DNA from: Norana najaformis | Lineage: Eukaryota > Annelida > Clitellata > Crassiclitellata > Hormogastridae | Direction: 5' to 3' | Assembly: GCA_964023275.1 (NCBI GenBank) | Contig: OZ029916.1 | Coordinates: 36,953,727 to 37,017,726 of the forward strand | DNA length: 64,000 bases | Shown here: piece by piece, positions 25,928 to 37,500 of the stretch | Position numbering within the stretch: position 1 is the first letter of the stretch | Layout: each line of letters starts with the position of its first letter | Made by a program: the position numbers and the translations under genes | The notes under the pieces: generated by a model | What the model saw: only the letters and a program-made list of their open reading frames with translations | What the model was told of the DNA's origin: nothing | Databases searched by the model: none

Positions 25928-26114
25928 ACCCTCGAGACACAGGCTGTGGTGTCAGATGGATGGCAAGTTGAATATATCTGCACATCATCGGCATATTGAT
26001 GAACCAGTGCACCGAGACCTGTGATGACCTAGGTTAGATCGGCAGTATAGAGTATGTAGAGGAGTGGCCCGAAAACAGAACCCTGTGGTACGCCACAGAG
26101 AACGGGTATCCATG
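25928..26114 (-). mobile_element. LINE reverse-transcriptase fragment inserted in copy B
   Basis: On the minus strand it encodes CGVPQGSVFGPLLYILY and, after one stop, YADDVQIYS, two core RT motifs of L2/CR1-type LINEs. It is flanked by an 11-bp near-identical direct repeat, AGACCTCCATG at 25917-25927 and AGACTTCCATG at 26115-26125, consistent with a target-site duplication. Only about 187 bp is present and no LINE 3' end is seen, which is unusual for target-primed insertion. Confidence 0.7.
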
Positions 26115-26444
26115 AGACTTCCATGGTTCTGGAATATGTCGTCGAAATAGGGCTGCGGCTTAGTTGCACCTCGCACTGCCAGACGTGTTCTAGAGCTTTT
26201 GCGTGAAGTACCTCGATTTCCGCCGTCTTCAGTTCTGCCACGAAACAGAAGTTTTATTATTTAAAATAATAATCATAAAAATCATAAATAAAAAGAATAA
26301 AAACCTTTCAAATATTTATCCGTACTAGGCTGCCTGGGCCAATCGCACTTCATAGGCGCTAAAAGACAGAGACAGAGGGTAGAGGGATGGCAGAGGGAGA
26401 CGCATTACTGAAACGGTTGCACTCAGCCGAGTTCGCCGCCATAA

Positions 26445-26522
26445 TACATTGAGAGAGACAGAGACAGACAGACAGAGAGAGAGAGAGAGACAGTGAGAGA
26501 CAGATAGACAGAGGCAGACAGT
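26445..26522. repeat. GACA/GA purine tract
   Basis: GAGAGA and GACAGA repeats inside the copy B intron; the inverted counterpart of the pyrimidine tract in the gene A intron. Confidence 0.9.
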
Positions 26523-27759
26523 TCATTCAGGCTATAACTTGGCTGGTTAATTCGAAGACTAGTCTACAGGTTAATCGTTAAGATAATGCCTTGCCGTTAT
26601 GTAGGCCTATCACATATCACGAATTACTTTGAGTATTATTGTATGTAGCTGCTATTACTACTAATGAGCATATATATATAATTTGTAGGCTTACAAATAA
26701 ATTCCGATTTGAAACAAAAGGCAGGCTGTTTAAAACAAGAAGTTCACGTCGCAGTTTGCATGACAGCCTGTTCCAGAACGAGGGCCAATCACCAGTGTCT
26801 TCTAAGCTATAGGTTTCATGGGTAAACGAACCCCCTAGATTTTGTATCAAGTGTTGTGTTGTAAAAGTATGGAACAGATCAGCAACCAGCAGATCACCCA
26901 TTATAGGCCTACTGTAGCTAATGCAAATTTCAATGTAGGGGGAATAGGTTGAGCAGGAAGAGAAGCCGAGGGGATGAAACTATGCGAGCCTTTAGCAAAG
27001 AGAACTCATCTGCTTTAACTTCAGCAGAACCAGTGGCGATGATTCTAAAATCAATGTGTTCAACGAATGTTAATAGTTGGCTGGAGACGTTTAAACCTTG
27101 AACGACAACACTACATTCTGCCGGGCTTGGAGTAGGTAGGAAAATCGAAATCCTGCTGAAAGCCGATTCTCTGTCTGCGAAGAATGAAAACATATTCCAC
27201 GCAGGACACTTATGGATTAGGCGTAACTGCTACTTTGATGGGAAAACAATCTCGCTAGATTTTGTAAAAAGTGAAAACTGTGGAACTAGCATACAATACT
27301 TCTCTACACATTTTAGCATCATTCGTTCCCTGATGCCCCTTACCAGAGTTTGAAACTTAGATGCGGCAATCAAAACAGCAACCCCCCAGATTACTTCTGG
27401 GCAACTCCTTTAGCGCCCCTCAGCCCTCGATTCTCAACTGACATTTATCTTTACCTATATGCTGAGAGACAAGACAGGAAGGGAAATGAAGCTGGATGAA
27501 CGCACGGATTGATTCAATAGGCGCCTGAGAGTTTACATCAACAGCGGTCAGCTCCTCGTTTGCAGTGCAAATGTTTCTTACACCACAGACACAAAAATCT
27601 GTCTAAGGAAGACCAGCTTATTCACCGGCGCTATATCAAGTCAAATTTGCAAGAATCAAGTTGTTTGGTCAGTTTCAGTGCTAATCTGGATGCGGTAGGG
27701 GATCGAGATAGGGAAAGCTGGAACTGTCCTGACCAGCGCAAAGTAGTTATAGTCCTTTC

Positions 27760-28125
27760 CGGTCAAACAATAGAAGTCCGTGAAGTAGAGATCTCATGCG
27801 GTGTTTAGTAGGACCTCGACTGGAACGAGCAGACAATACGAACCGATTGGCGACACACGAATAGATTCACCTGTTTTAGAACCCCTATTAAGAAAACTCC
27901 AGAAACTAGGCTGCTGATCGGGGAACCAGGATTCCCGCTGGCATCCTTCAACTCGACCTCCATAATTCCTCCTCGTCCATGTAGGATCTCCAAAAAGTAC
28001 TTCGGGGACTTGTTCCTGTAGAACCAACGACATCACGCGTGATCTTGAAAAACCCCTTCGTTAAACGTGGGACTGGCACCGCCCGAACACGGCAGTGGCG
28101 GAGCTAATTCGGAAGCCCGCTCTTA
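27760..28125 (-). pseudogene. Copy C, second decayed relative of gene A
   Basis: The minus strand reads CRWFYRNKSPKYFLEI, GGIMEVELKDASG, GSPIS, then in a second frame FLNRGSKTGES, and LYFTDFYCL, against CKYFYRNQLQDYF, GGVMEVHLKDESG and LFITDFYCM in gene A. In-frame stops occur just before CRWF and before LYFTDF, and the frame shifts between the first and second parts. It lies in the same orientation as B. A 26-bp exact repeat upstream of each (26946-26971 and 28524-28549) ties B and C to one duplication. Confidence 0.7.
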
Positions 28126-28299
28126 CATTGTGTAAACATCATTGATATAAAGAACTAAAGAGATGTTCAACGCATACATTTAAAACAATTTTCTTTAGAA
28201 AGGCAAGAGCTCATCCAACGAATTCATAACAATTTACAATTTCCTAAGAATTACGATTTTTACATGATTTGGTTGACTGTATGTGCAACAACTGGAAGA

Positions 28300-28560
28300 A
28301 GAGGAGCAGGAATAAGAACAGAGGGAAGAGAAGGAGAAAGTATAAGGCCAAGACCAGGAAAAGGTTGAGGAGTAGAAGAACATGGAATCGAAAGGATAAC
28401 TAGGAGGACGAAGAAAACGGGGAGGAAAAGGAAGCTGAGGAAAAGATTAAGAAGGAGGTATATCAGGAGGATGAAGAACAAGAAAGAGAAGCAAAATAAA
28501 GAAGAGATGGGAAGTGGAGGAGTAGGTTGAGCAGGAAGAGAAGCCGAGGAGAAGTAAGTA
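28300..28560. repeat. Purine-rich (GGA/GAA) low-complexity tract
   Basis: About 260 bp of nearly pure purine on the plus strand, ending in a short AAGT run (28555-28570). It accounts for a hydrophobic minus-strand open frame that is not a gene. Confidence 0.85.
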
Positions 28561-28719
28561 AGTAAGTAGACATTTGTTAACACGCCATATGTCCATCGGC
28601 TGAGGGAGAAGAAGCTAGTCAATAAGGAAATCGCAACAATAGAATGAGAAGGTGGAAAAAAGGCAGAGTCGGATGACGAACCTATTTGTTTACTTATTTA
28701 TTTAATGTCATTATTTAAA

Positions 28720-29980
28720 TAGAGTGAACATCTTACACTTTGTGTTGCTATACGGAGCCGCCATTTTGGGTTGTTTTCGTCGAACGGCCAACTGTGACGT
28801 GAGCCTGATTTGCTTCAAACTGTCGCATCTAAATGCCAAAAATTATGATAGTCTATTCTAAAGACTGTCTAGCTTTCTTCGCATATATTCTTCCGTTGAT
28901 TCGTCATCTTGTGCGTTTTAATGGAATAATTGAAATTTAGATAGATTTTACTAAGAATAGCGACAGATATTAATCTAAGCTCTTGGCTATTCTTCCCGCC
29001 AAGAATGACGTCAAAGTTTAAATTTTGCACAATATGCTGACGCAAAGGCTACGTTTTCTGGAACCTAACATTTTTCGAAGAGGTCTACTCTAAAATCTTG
29101 GGACTCTTTTGATAGTTTTTACTCCATTTCTTTCAAAGAAAGAAGCTAATTCTTTTTGAAATAAAGCCAGCAGAGCATTTCATGCGAGGCATTGGTGAAA
29201 TTTGTTTACATTTGTATAAACCTTCATATTAATCTCATCAGAAAATTGGCGAAAATATCGCGACGATTTTGTTGCAGAAGGCGGTGACCAACAAACATAC
29301 GGGCAAATTTGCATGATCGGCGAAGCTGCCAACTTGCCGATTAACATTCAGATTTTAGAGTCCTATTGGTACCAAATCGTCTATATCTTCGATCATTTTA
29401 TACGAAAGACATTCTGAATTTAGAAGTTATCCCTCTAATTTTGGAAGCTATTTAAAAAACGTATCGAAAGCGGTATGGTTACAACCAATGATATATACCT
29501 CTTTGGTTACAACAGCCCAGACGAATAAGCGTTATGCAGACATTTGCAGGCATGCCGCATGCGGCATAACAATATGAGTTAATGGGTGCTTATTGCGCAA
29601 AACTCATTGGTTGTAGCGATTCTCCCTTTTTAATTCGCGTTTGTATTTGTTGAACTAAGATGAGAACAGCTTACTTACCTACTTAGTTAGTGTAGCGTAG
29701 TTTAGTGTAACTTGTTTGTAGTGGTATATTTGTATACAGAGTTGTAGGTAAGATAGTTCTGTAGGCATGCCAGTGTATGAGATTAATAGCTAGTGGGTCA
29801 TTCCAGCTCAACTCAACCAATGTCTCCCACCCGACCATCTCAGAATTGGCTGAAATGTTAACCACATGTTACAAGATGTATTGGATGGAAAAACCCAAAT
29901 TTTTCTGCAATATTTAAAATACTTTCCAAGATATCGTTGATTCCGTGACCCCAGCCTCCGAAGGCATTTCGCGAAACTTC
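28720..29980. other. Spacer upstream of CFAP161, no gene recognised
   Basis: No convincing exon on either strand. It contains a perfect 16-bp palindrome (29552-29567) and a pair of opposed ACAACCAATGA/TCATTGGTTGT blocks near 29482 and 29606, which could mark an old element I cannot name. Confidence 0.4.
29531..29570. repeat. Nested palindrome
   Basis: ATGCCGCATGCGGCAT (29552-29567) is a perfect 16-bp palindrome, and GTTATGC (29531) pairs with GCATAAC (29564-29570), giving alternative hairpins. Confidence 0.85.
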
Positions 29981-30010
29981 GTGATGTCCACTTTTTGAGA
30001 ATTGATGGGG

Positions 30011-30056
30011 GTAAACAACGCTTCGCCATTTTGGGATATTTAAAGGTCCATTTTAT
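30011..30056 (-). mobile_element. Short piggyBac-like fragment
   Basis: About 46 bp whose reverse complement nearly matches 10250-10290, the leader and first codons (MAKRCLP) of the piggyBac-type element. It ends about 28 bp before the X-box-like site of CFAP161. Similarity stops beyond the first codons. Confidence 0.55.
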
Positions 30057-30084
30057 AGTCGTTGCTTCGTTGCACGCATGTCAT

Positions 30085-30098
30085 GTCGTCATGGCAAT
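30085..30098 (+). promoter_or_regulatory. Candidate RFX X-box upstream of CFAP161
   Basis: GTCGTCATGGCAAT fits the ciliary-gene X-box RYYNYY-AT-RRNRAC at 13 of 14 positions (last base T instead of C). It is about 105 bp before the CFAP161 start codon, within the usual distance for RFX-controlled cilia genes. Function is inferred from match and position only. Confidence 0.5.
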
Positions 30099-30202
30099 AT
30101 CTTAGAGCTTGATACTTGATTTAAGGGTTAAGGTTATCTAGAAAATCCACTTTAAAAGTTCAGTCCGGAAATTAAACAGCTTTATAAGCCTAATTCTTGA
30201 AA

Positions 30203-33200
30203 ATGAATTCTCAGCTTTTGAGACCTTATTGTCCTGGAGTGCGGATAGGTAATTGGAACGAAGATATCGCTCTGGAAGAGGTAAATCGGCAATCGTTCAG
30301 GGATGGCTCGAGATCTAGATAAATGTAAATGTACACGTTTTTCTATAGCGACCATATGGCCTACCCTGCTCATTTTCAATGAATTAATCGAGTGAGATCC
30401 TTCACCACCGTTGCCCGTTTGAATGGACGTCACTTAAGGTCCCCGTGTACGGACTGTGCTAAACCGAGATTCAGATCTCTGAAATGTAGCCACGACCGGG
30501 ACGCGAACCGGTATCCTCACGCGCAGAGACGTCTTGACGAACGCATAAACCAACGTAGCTAACCAGACCAGTTAGACATTGCCTCGATGTAAAATCCGAA
30601 GGTTGACATTTGCAAAATTGTCACAAACTGCTCCGATTATCAAAACAAAAAACCACGACTCGTTAGCCCCATCCTGATCACAAGACGTAGACTGGAAACC
30701 AACTTTTGGGTATAAATGAGGATCGATATTATTGCAGATTTATGCTACTGCTCTTGACATTTAAGCAGACACTTGTCCTTGTCAGCAACTCATGATGGGT
30801 ATTAGCATTTGATGCAGTTTGACTGTGATGGTAGAGAATAACTACTTAAGATACACTGAGATGTTGATGCTGGGGCGTAAGTTCCACGAGGTAAAGTTCC
30901 ACGAGGTACAGTAATGCAAGATTATCATTTGTTTATTATACTTCTCTAACAACCTACATTCTCAGTAGCTTAGACTTGGTAAAGAGGCAGCCCATGCTGA
31001 CGTATGATGTATGGTTTATTTGTATGTACTGTTGTTGTACATGTGTGTATAAATAGTGTTTTTAAGAACCTGTCAAAACCATATTCCCTTTTTGGGACTT
31101 GATCCAGTAGCTCCACATATGAAGCTCAAGAGAGAGATGTGTTCAGATCAATGAGAAGCACTGATCAAGAATACACCAATAAAACGTGATAACATTTTTT
31201 CAATTATTTCAGGATTTACTTAAAGATTTTCTTGCAAAGAGAGAAAGAGGTGAATTACTTTGTCAGAAAACTGGAAACATACTGAGCACTGTGAATGCCA
31301 AGGTTTGCTTTTCTTTTAAATTGAGGCTAAGAAAATATATAGTAATGTGATCAACTTTTTAATAAATTGCATTGTTTCATGTACCTGTACTACCATTTTC
31401 CAAAGCTCCTAAGGTGATGATAAACTTTTCATCTTGATCTGTAGTTAGTAGGCATGTGTAAGGAATTACCTTTACCCTGTCTCACAATACATTATCTTCT
31501 TTACATTATCTTACCAAATAATTTCCATTAGCAACAAAAAATTAGCCATTTGTAGAGCAGATATGTTTCTTTGAAAACCTATCTGGCAATGTTACTACAA
31601 CAGAAAATTGGGATAAAGAAACCTGTGTGAATCTCTTATTTCTGTGGTGCTGGACCACTGATAACAAAATAATGTTTTAAACAATATTAAACATCATCTA
31701 AAGTAAAAAAAGGAAATGTTTTTCTATGATGTAGGTCGAACTGAGCGTGTCTCGTGATGGCAACGTTCACTTTGGTGACACAGTTATGCTTATTAATCCA
31801 GGAAATAAGGACAGATCACGACCTCCATATTTTTTGGGCATGACGATTCCAGAAGATGCCATGCATGACTTCAAGAGTGCTATGTGTGCGGAAACACAAG
31901 AGGTAACTGCAAGTTCTTGTGTTGGAACACCGGTTCTCCGAGGGGCCTTCATCATCCGAAGGTACGTGTGCAATCTGCATCATTATACACGTCGATTGAT
32001 GCCTTGTGCACTATGATAATGACATTACAGAAGACATTAAATGGAATTATTTTAGATTAGATTATACTTCTAATGCAGATGCATCTTTCTCGGTAGCCTA
32101 AAACTGAAATGAAGCCTTATTTTCAAAAGATCAGCTTTCTACATATTCCTGACCTAATTTTTCATACTTGAAGGATCAAAGACTTCATAGGCTGACAACG
32201 AGATATCACGAATACGTATGTTATCAAGTCTGTGGTCAATTTTTCTCCTGCAGGATTTAACAATACATGTAATAAGAACATAATCACAACAATAGTAATA
32301 ACAGATAGTAACAACAATGGTTCCTCTAATTTTTCATTCCTGAGGGAACATTCCTATCTTGACCAAAAACATTTTATAATAGTGATAGTAATGATAATCA
32401 TAATAATAATATAAAAAATTAATACCATTAGACATGCATTTTGGCCTGAGTGATGACAGGTTTAGACTTCAGTTTTGTTTTTTCTGTAGTTGTGATGGCT
32501 CCCACAATGGTGAGGTTCTTCGATATGGCCAGCCTTTCTATCTGAGCACAGCTGATGGCAGGGTAGGTTCTGATCCTGAGAACTATCTCGCTAGTAAGAC
32601 TCACATTTAGTACACGGCTGTTGTAGATAATTGTCACACCTGCCAAGATAAACTAACTCAATACGACACAACTAAAATTTTATAATGCCCCTTGCAACAG
32701 TTCAGAAGTGCACATTGGAGCCACGCTGCAGGAAACATTATCAACCATAAACAGCCTGGAAGAGGTAAGTTTTCAGTTTAGAGTGAAAAATGTCTCAGTA
32801 AGAGAGTCGCAGATGTGAGGAAGAAGAGGGTTTCAAATTATGGTTTTTAACTGCATATTGTTTGCACAGTTGCTGGTCCAGCAACTGTGCTAACCAGCAA
32901 ACTAACATACAATACTGATTTGGCAATGTTGCCGAATCGTTAAGTGTGCATGTATGTATCAAGACACTTAATATAGTGCCTTGTACTATGTTATACCACT
33001 TAAAAGAAATTAAAATCATTCGTTAGTAGCCAACATTTTGCTCTGGCCTTTGCAGGACTCCGTCTTGGCCGCTAGTGGGCATTCTTCTGTGCCTCAGATT
33101 CAGGCTTACTGATGTTCCAAATTATTTAAGAGTTTTAAAAATATGTTTTCAGCTGTATCTGCACAGTGACCGAGTGACATTTATGAATGCCGCAAAAAAG

Positions 33201-34522
33201 TCTCGCCACTGTAAAGTGAGTCTGGTCAGCAATCCATCTCATCTGACAGAGTGGCAGATTTTTCCTTTCGATCCGAGATCACGAATGGAACTGGAATATT
33301 CTGCTGTTCAGGTAAAATTATGTCTTTCCTTGAAAAAATTATGATTATTAATGGATGTGTGATGTGGCAATTAACTATCAACTTTGATGGCATGAAGAAA
33401 AGTAAAAGTTTCTGACAATTAAAAGTTCTTATGTCTTGACCAGGTTTTCGACTGGCTGCCTTTGCAGGAATGTATGTACGCTTTTTTCAGCAGCAACGAT
33501 ACTTGTAGCCTCAGCGTTACTAATCCTAGGCTACACTGTTATAATTGTATATATCGAACTCTAATTCAAAACAAAACAATGGCATTGAAAGCAGAGGGGA
33601 AGAGGAGGAGAATAAGAAAGAGGGGAAGAGCAGAAGGAAGTTGAAAAGAACATCATGAACTTGGAATGGGAATAGCAGGAGAAATATTGAAAGAAAATAA
33701 GGAAGAAATGTAGGGCAGGAGGAGTCAGAGGCGGAGGAAAGCCAGCATGAAAAACTGCAAAGAAACTATTTCCGGTTATTGTTTCTTCAGGCAAACTCAC
33801 GGATCATCTTCTCTCATATCAAAACAAACCTGAACTTGAATCTGGAGAACTTTGATTTGAGGTTAGTATAAACGTTTACAGTTACAGTTTATGTCAACTT
33901 GGCTCAGTTACAGTTTACAATTCACTCTGTGAAAACGTTGCCATTAGAGTAATGCTATGTAATGTAATACAAAATTTATATAGTGCCTCTTAAAGATATA
34001 TCATATACAGGGATATGCTTCTGACCTAACTCTGACAGACAGAAGTGTTTATCCCAAAAGCATTTTAGCACTATTAAAATACTTGTGTATATGTGTATGC
34101 ATGTATATATGTACATCTGTCTGTCGTTCAGTGTGTGTATATCGAGACATTTATATAGTACCTTCTAAGAACCTCTTGAAGGCATTCTTTGCTAACCTAA
34201 AAAAGATACTACAGTTTGGTAAGGAGATTCACTGGAAGGCAAATGAAACTTGAATAACAGGAAGGTCTTCATTTGCAAACTTTTGTATATATCTAGAACC
34301 AAACCAAGAATGCAGTGTTTAGTAGCATTGTTCCTAACTGAGACTGTGTTGAAATGAAGGACTCCGTTTGACGTGGAGAAGGAGGTTAGCTGCTGGACAT
34401 GTGTCGATTCACACAAGGCAGAGACTGACACCAATCACTGGATGATAACAATGAGCATCCCAGGTGACAGCGTCATGCCAGTCCAGCTGGTTGCTGACCA
34501 ACCGTGCCAGCCTCCATGTTAG
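30203..34522 (+). CDS. CFAP161: Cilia- and flagella-associated protein 161, complete, 7 exons
   Basis: CFAP161 is a microtubule inner protein in the A-tubule of doublet microtubules of motile cilia. Exons: 30203-30280, 31213-31302, 31735-31961, 32490-32562, 33153-33311, 33791-33861, 34360-34522. Borders are AG/GT and phases agree, giving 286 aa plus TAG (human 301). Landmarks shared with human: YCPGVRIGNWNEDIALEE at the N-terminus, LLKDFLAKRERGELL, LSVSRDGNVHFGDTVMLINP, LRYGQPFYL, LYLHSDR, ANSRIIFSH and DSHKAETDTNHWM near the C-terminus. No signal peptide or membrane segment. The start is the first ATG in frame and gives the conserved N-terminus. A SINE lies in intron 1 and a LINE tail in intron 6. 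The last exon has a short divergent tail after NHWM. Very sure of identity. Confidence 0.94.
30455..30575 (-). repeat. tRNA-derived SINE head or tRNA relic
   Basis: The minus strand shows an 8-bp acceptor-like pairing (TAGCTACG with CGTGGCTA), an internal A-box-like TGGTTTATGCG and a very good T-arm/B box, CCGGTTCGCGTCCCGG (B box at 30499-30509). It lies in intron 1 of CFAP161. The arms do not form a convincing full tRNA, so I call a SINE head. Confidence 0.55.
33950..34200 (-). mobile_element. LINE/SINE 3' tails
   Basis: Two short stretches (about 33955-34000 and 34140-34200) hold the motif that reads TATAGTGCCTCTTAAAG after a TGTAATGTAATAC run, the tail shared by several LINE 3' ends here (also near 32940-32990 and 61050-61110). 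They lie in the last intron of CFAP161. Confidence 0.45.
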
Positions 34523-37500
34523 AATCTGGAAGAGCAGACCTGCTCCAGAGGCCACGTGGTCTCAACAAAACTTGTGCCTTTTTTCTGGACTTCCATCAAC
34601 TGGTGCTTACAGTTAGTATTTACTGAGGAACTTTATTTTCATCTTCAAATGAATTGTTACACTTGTTCACGTACGTATATGATATTCTGTTTTATATTTT
34701 TTCTTCTGGTTTCTTTGAGTCATAGAATTAAGAACATTGTGCTTTTGAGAGCTTTTGAAAAGGAGCATACTTACATACATATGCATAACTGCAGCATGTG
34801 TGATGGAGTGTGTTGCTTTCAGTCTTAACTGAATTTGGTGGAGAGGTGTATAAATATCCTGTACCCTTTGATTAATTTACACTTATGGGTTGAATGTTAG
34901 TACCAAATGTAAGCATAGCAGTAATCCAGGTAATAAGTCAGTAAAATTTTAATTACATAAAATTAGTTGTCAGTTTGTGGATTTTGGCAGTGTCACCAGT
35001 ATGTATATCTCATGAGTTTTTGCAGTACTTTAAATACTAGGGTGTTTCAAACAAGTGAGATGACCTGCTGTCACTATATTGTATTCTGTTGAAATTTTAC
35101 AATTGCTTTATATTGTATTATGTTCATCTTTTTTTACACAGTTTCTCTGTATGTGGTTGGTTTAAGGTAAGAAGCAAAATTTTAAATTTAAACTTTACAA
35201 ATTGAATGCAGATTTAACATACAGGTGACAATGTGGATGCTATTTTAAGTCTTGCATGCTACTGGCTGATCTTAAACATTATCTGAATTTTCAGTATTAC
35301 TGCGTTTATGTAGACTTGTAGTGTGGCTGTTTTGAAGTAATATTTTTTCTACAGAAGTTTAATTTGCATACTTTTATTTATGAAATGCATAATTATATAT
35401 GAGTAATTGTTATTGTGCCTATACAGTAGGTTGATAGAGTTATGTATATCTGAACTAACAGTATTATGTTCCTGCTTTTCTGTGCGGTGTTACATGCATA
35501 ATATTTGTATGCCATAATAATTGCAATGATTTATGTCTTGTTACTTGCTTTGTGTGGCTTGATTGGTATATGTGGTAGCGTGCTGGTTCTGTAAAGCCAA
35601 TAATTTTGGGTTTGAGCCTGCTGAGTGGAATTCGTGTGGTGGACCTGAGCAAGCTGTTTTGCACACAATTGCCTTGCACCTCAGATTCAGACTTACTAAC
35701 CTTTCTTGCATAATAAATGCACTAAATAAATAAATTCATAAATTTGCAATTTAAGTATACATTTTCCATATTTGAACGACTGAGAAGTGTTTCTGCTTGA
35801 CAGCATACGTACAGTTGCCAATTACGATGGAATACACTTAACACAAAAACATTTAACATGAAATATTGGTTAACATGAAAATGATGCTTAGTCCATTTCA
35901 GCATCAATGGTTTTTAATGTAAATTAGTTCCTTTATCTCGAAACTGATAAGATGACAGTATTACATAACACAAACAATGTCCGTCCCACAGAAGAATATG
36001 CTATACAAAACCTTGGATAACACAAAATCTTGATACATTTTCAATATCTGGCTCCACTCATCCCATACAAGATGGCCATATTTTGTTTCAAGTTGCACTT
36101 TTTGGGCCAGTGCACTTGTTGCAGTTGAGATATTCATTTAAGTGCTGTGACATTTCGCTTGTACAATTTATAACTTAGCCAGCTCACAGCATTTTGGGAA
36201 ATACTTTTAGTATAGAACAGAATATATGATGCATTTATGGTTTATACTAACATGTACTGTGTAGATGGCGGTAGATATTAGCCACCTGTTGTGGCCAATG
36301 TCAACCGAATCTAGACTCCAAAATAATCTTACTCTGTGTTTTGAATCATCCTTTGATGATACCATAGGATTTGACTTTTTACTAACTTGATTTTAAAGTA
36401 ATATTTTAAAATATTTACTAGTTTGTCTTTCACTATCTTTAAATTAATTACCAAGTAGGGAAGAATTAAATGAATTTGTATAGGCTTGTATAGTTTGTTT
36501 GAATGCATGTAGGGGCCTATTTCATTACTAGTGCTATACCCAACAATTGTGTAGACACTCGAATACCTGCTTATATTAAAAAATTTTATGCTGGAATTGA
36601 AAAAATGGTTAAGTCAGAATTCGGGTAACATGAATTGTTCATGCTAATCCCCTACATTTAGTGTTAAACGATTTGCACTTAAAGACAATAATTGTGTGAT
36701 TTATTTTTTGTACCTTCTTTTGTCTGACAAAGACTTGCACCACATAATCTGAATATTTTTGCATGTACAGTATGGTTCACTGATTTATAAACCAGTATGG
36801 TTCAAAGGCCCCACGAATCTTTATGCTATAGAGTCCGACTGTGTACTGTCCAGCGTGAATCAAATACGTGCTACCACATTGTCATAATCTCTAACAGACC
36901 TAATTTCTTTTGCTCCCCAAAACACTGGGGTCTTTTGAACATATGTTTCATGTCGCTGTTCGTTTGGTCCCACGTGCATCTTATACATTGTATCGGAATT
37001 AAGAATGCCCTTGTGGCGAAGATGATATCCTCCAAGATTACAAACAGTTCGACAGTGCAATCTTTGCTGATTTCACATCACAGGCCATGGATTCAAACCC
37101 GGGTTAGAGAGGTGAAAAGCCAATTGTAATGTTTTAAATGACTGTTGACACGAGACGTAATGTATAGAAAAACGTTTGGCAGTCAATCTAAAACACTAGT
37201 CAGTGGTCAGTCTTAAAACATTAGTTGGTGGTAGCGGTGACATTGGCGTTTCTTCGGGGTTTTCTCGGCGTGCTGTTCGTTGACGAAGAATGTTCAATTG
37301 ATGCTTTTTATTTCTAACAACGACTGCCTTTGCTCAACATTTTCTCGATCAAAATGTAAGTTGGCCTGAGATCTCGCTAACAGTGAGGAAACAATGCACA
37401 AGCTCAACTAAACCATAGAAAATTTATGCAAGAACACTTGTTTTATACAACAAATTAACATAAACTGAAATCAGTTTTAAAAGCAAACAACATTTTGTGG

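Larger units (their letters stand above)
25740..27330 (-). pseudogene. Copy B, decayed relative of gene A
   Basis: Read on the minus strand, an acceptor GTGGCAG is followed by AEIEVLHAKALEHV, then PYFDDIF in another frame, then VMEVYTKDNSPDRGFPI and RFFLARVESCSITGQP. These align with gene A (ETDVLRAKAVKFVE, DYFSNIF, VMEVHLKDESG, LFFFASVEPGSNSGQP). Intron sequence upstream also aligns: the reverse complement of 26490-26600 matches 22365-22480 and that of 26240-26340 matches 23455-23562. So B is an inverted segmental duplicate, not a retrocopy. A reverse-transcriptase fragment splits it and the frame is shifted, so it is not functional. Upstream, a CGAATGAT block near 27316-27326 resembles the 20-nt exon of A. 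Confidence 0.75.

Noticed and set aside
28260..28622. 120-codon hydrophobic minus-strand frame
   Set aside because: Product of a purine-rich low-complexity tract; its leucine and phenylalanine runs reflect the repeat.
30455..30575. A functional tRNA gene
   Set aside because: The T-arm/B box is excellent, but the other arms do not fold into a convincing cloverleaf; better explained as a SINE head.
32690..32770. Short open segment with AG and GTAAGT signals in CFAP161 intron 4
   Set aside because: CFAP161 exons 4 and 5 join in phase without it and it matches nothing in the human protein.
36797..37129. 110-codon plus frame
   Set aside because: Covers SINE-like sequence with a B-box-like motif on the minus strand; no conserved protein features.
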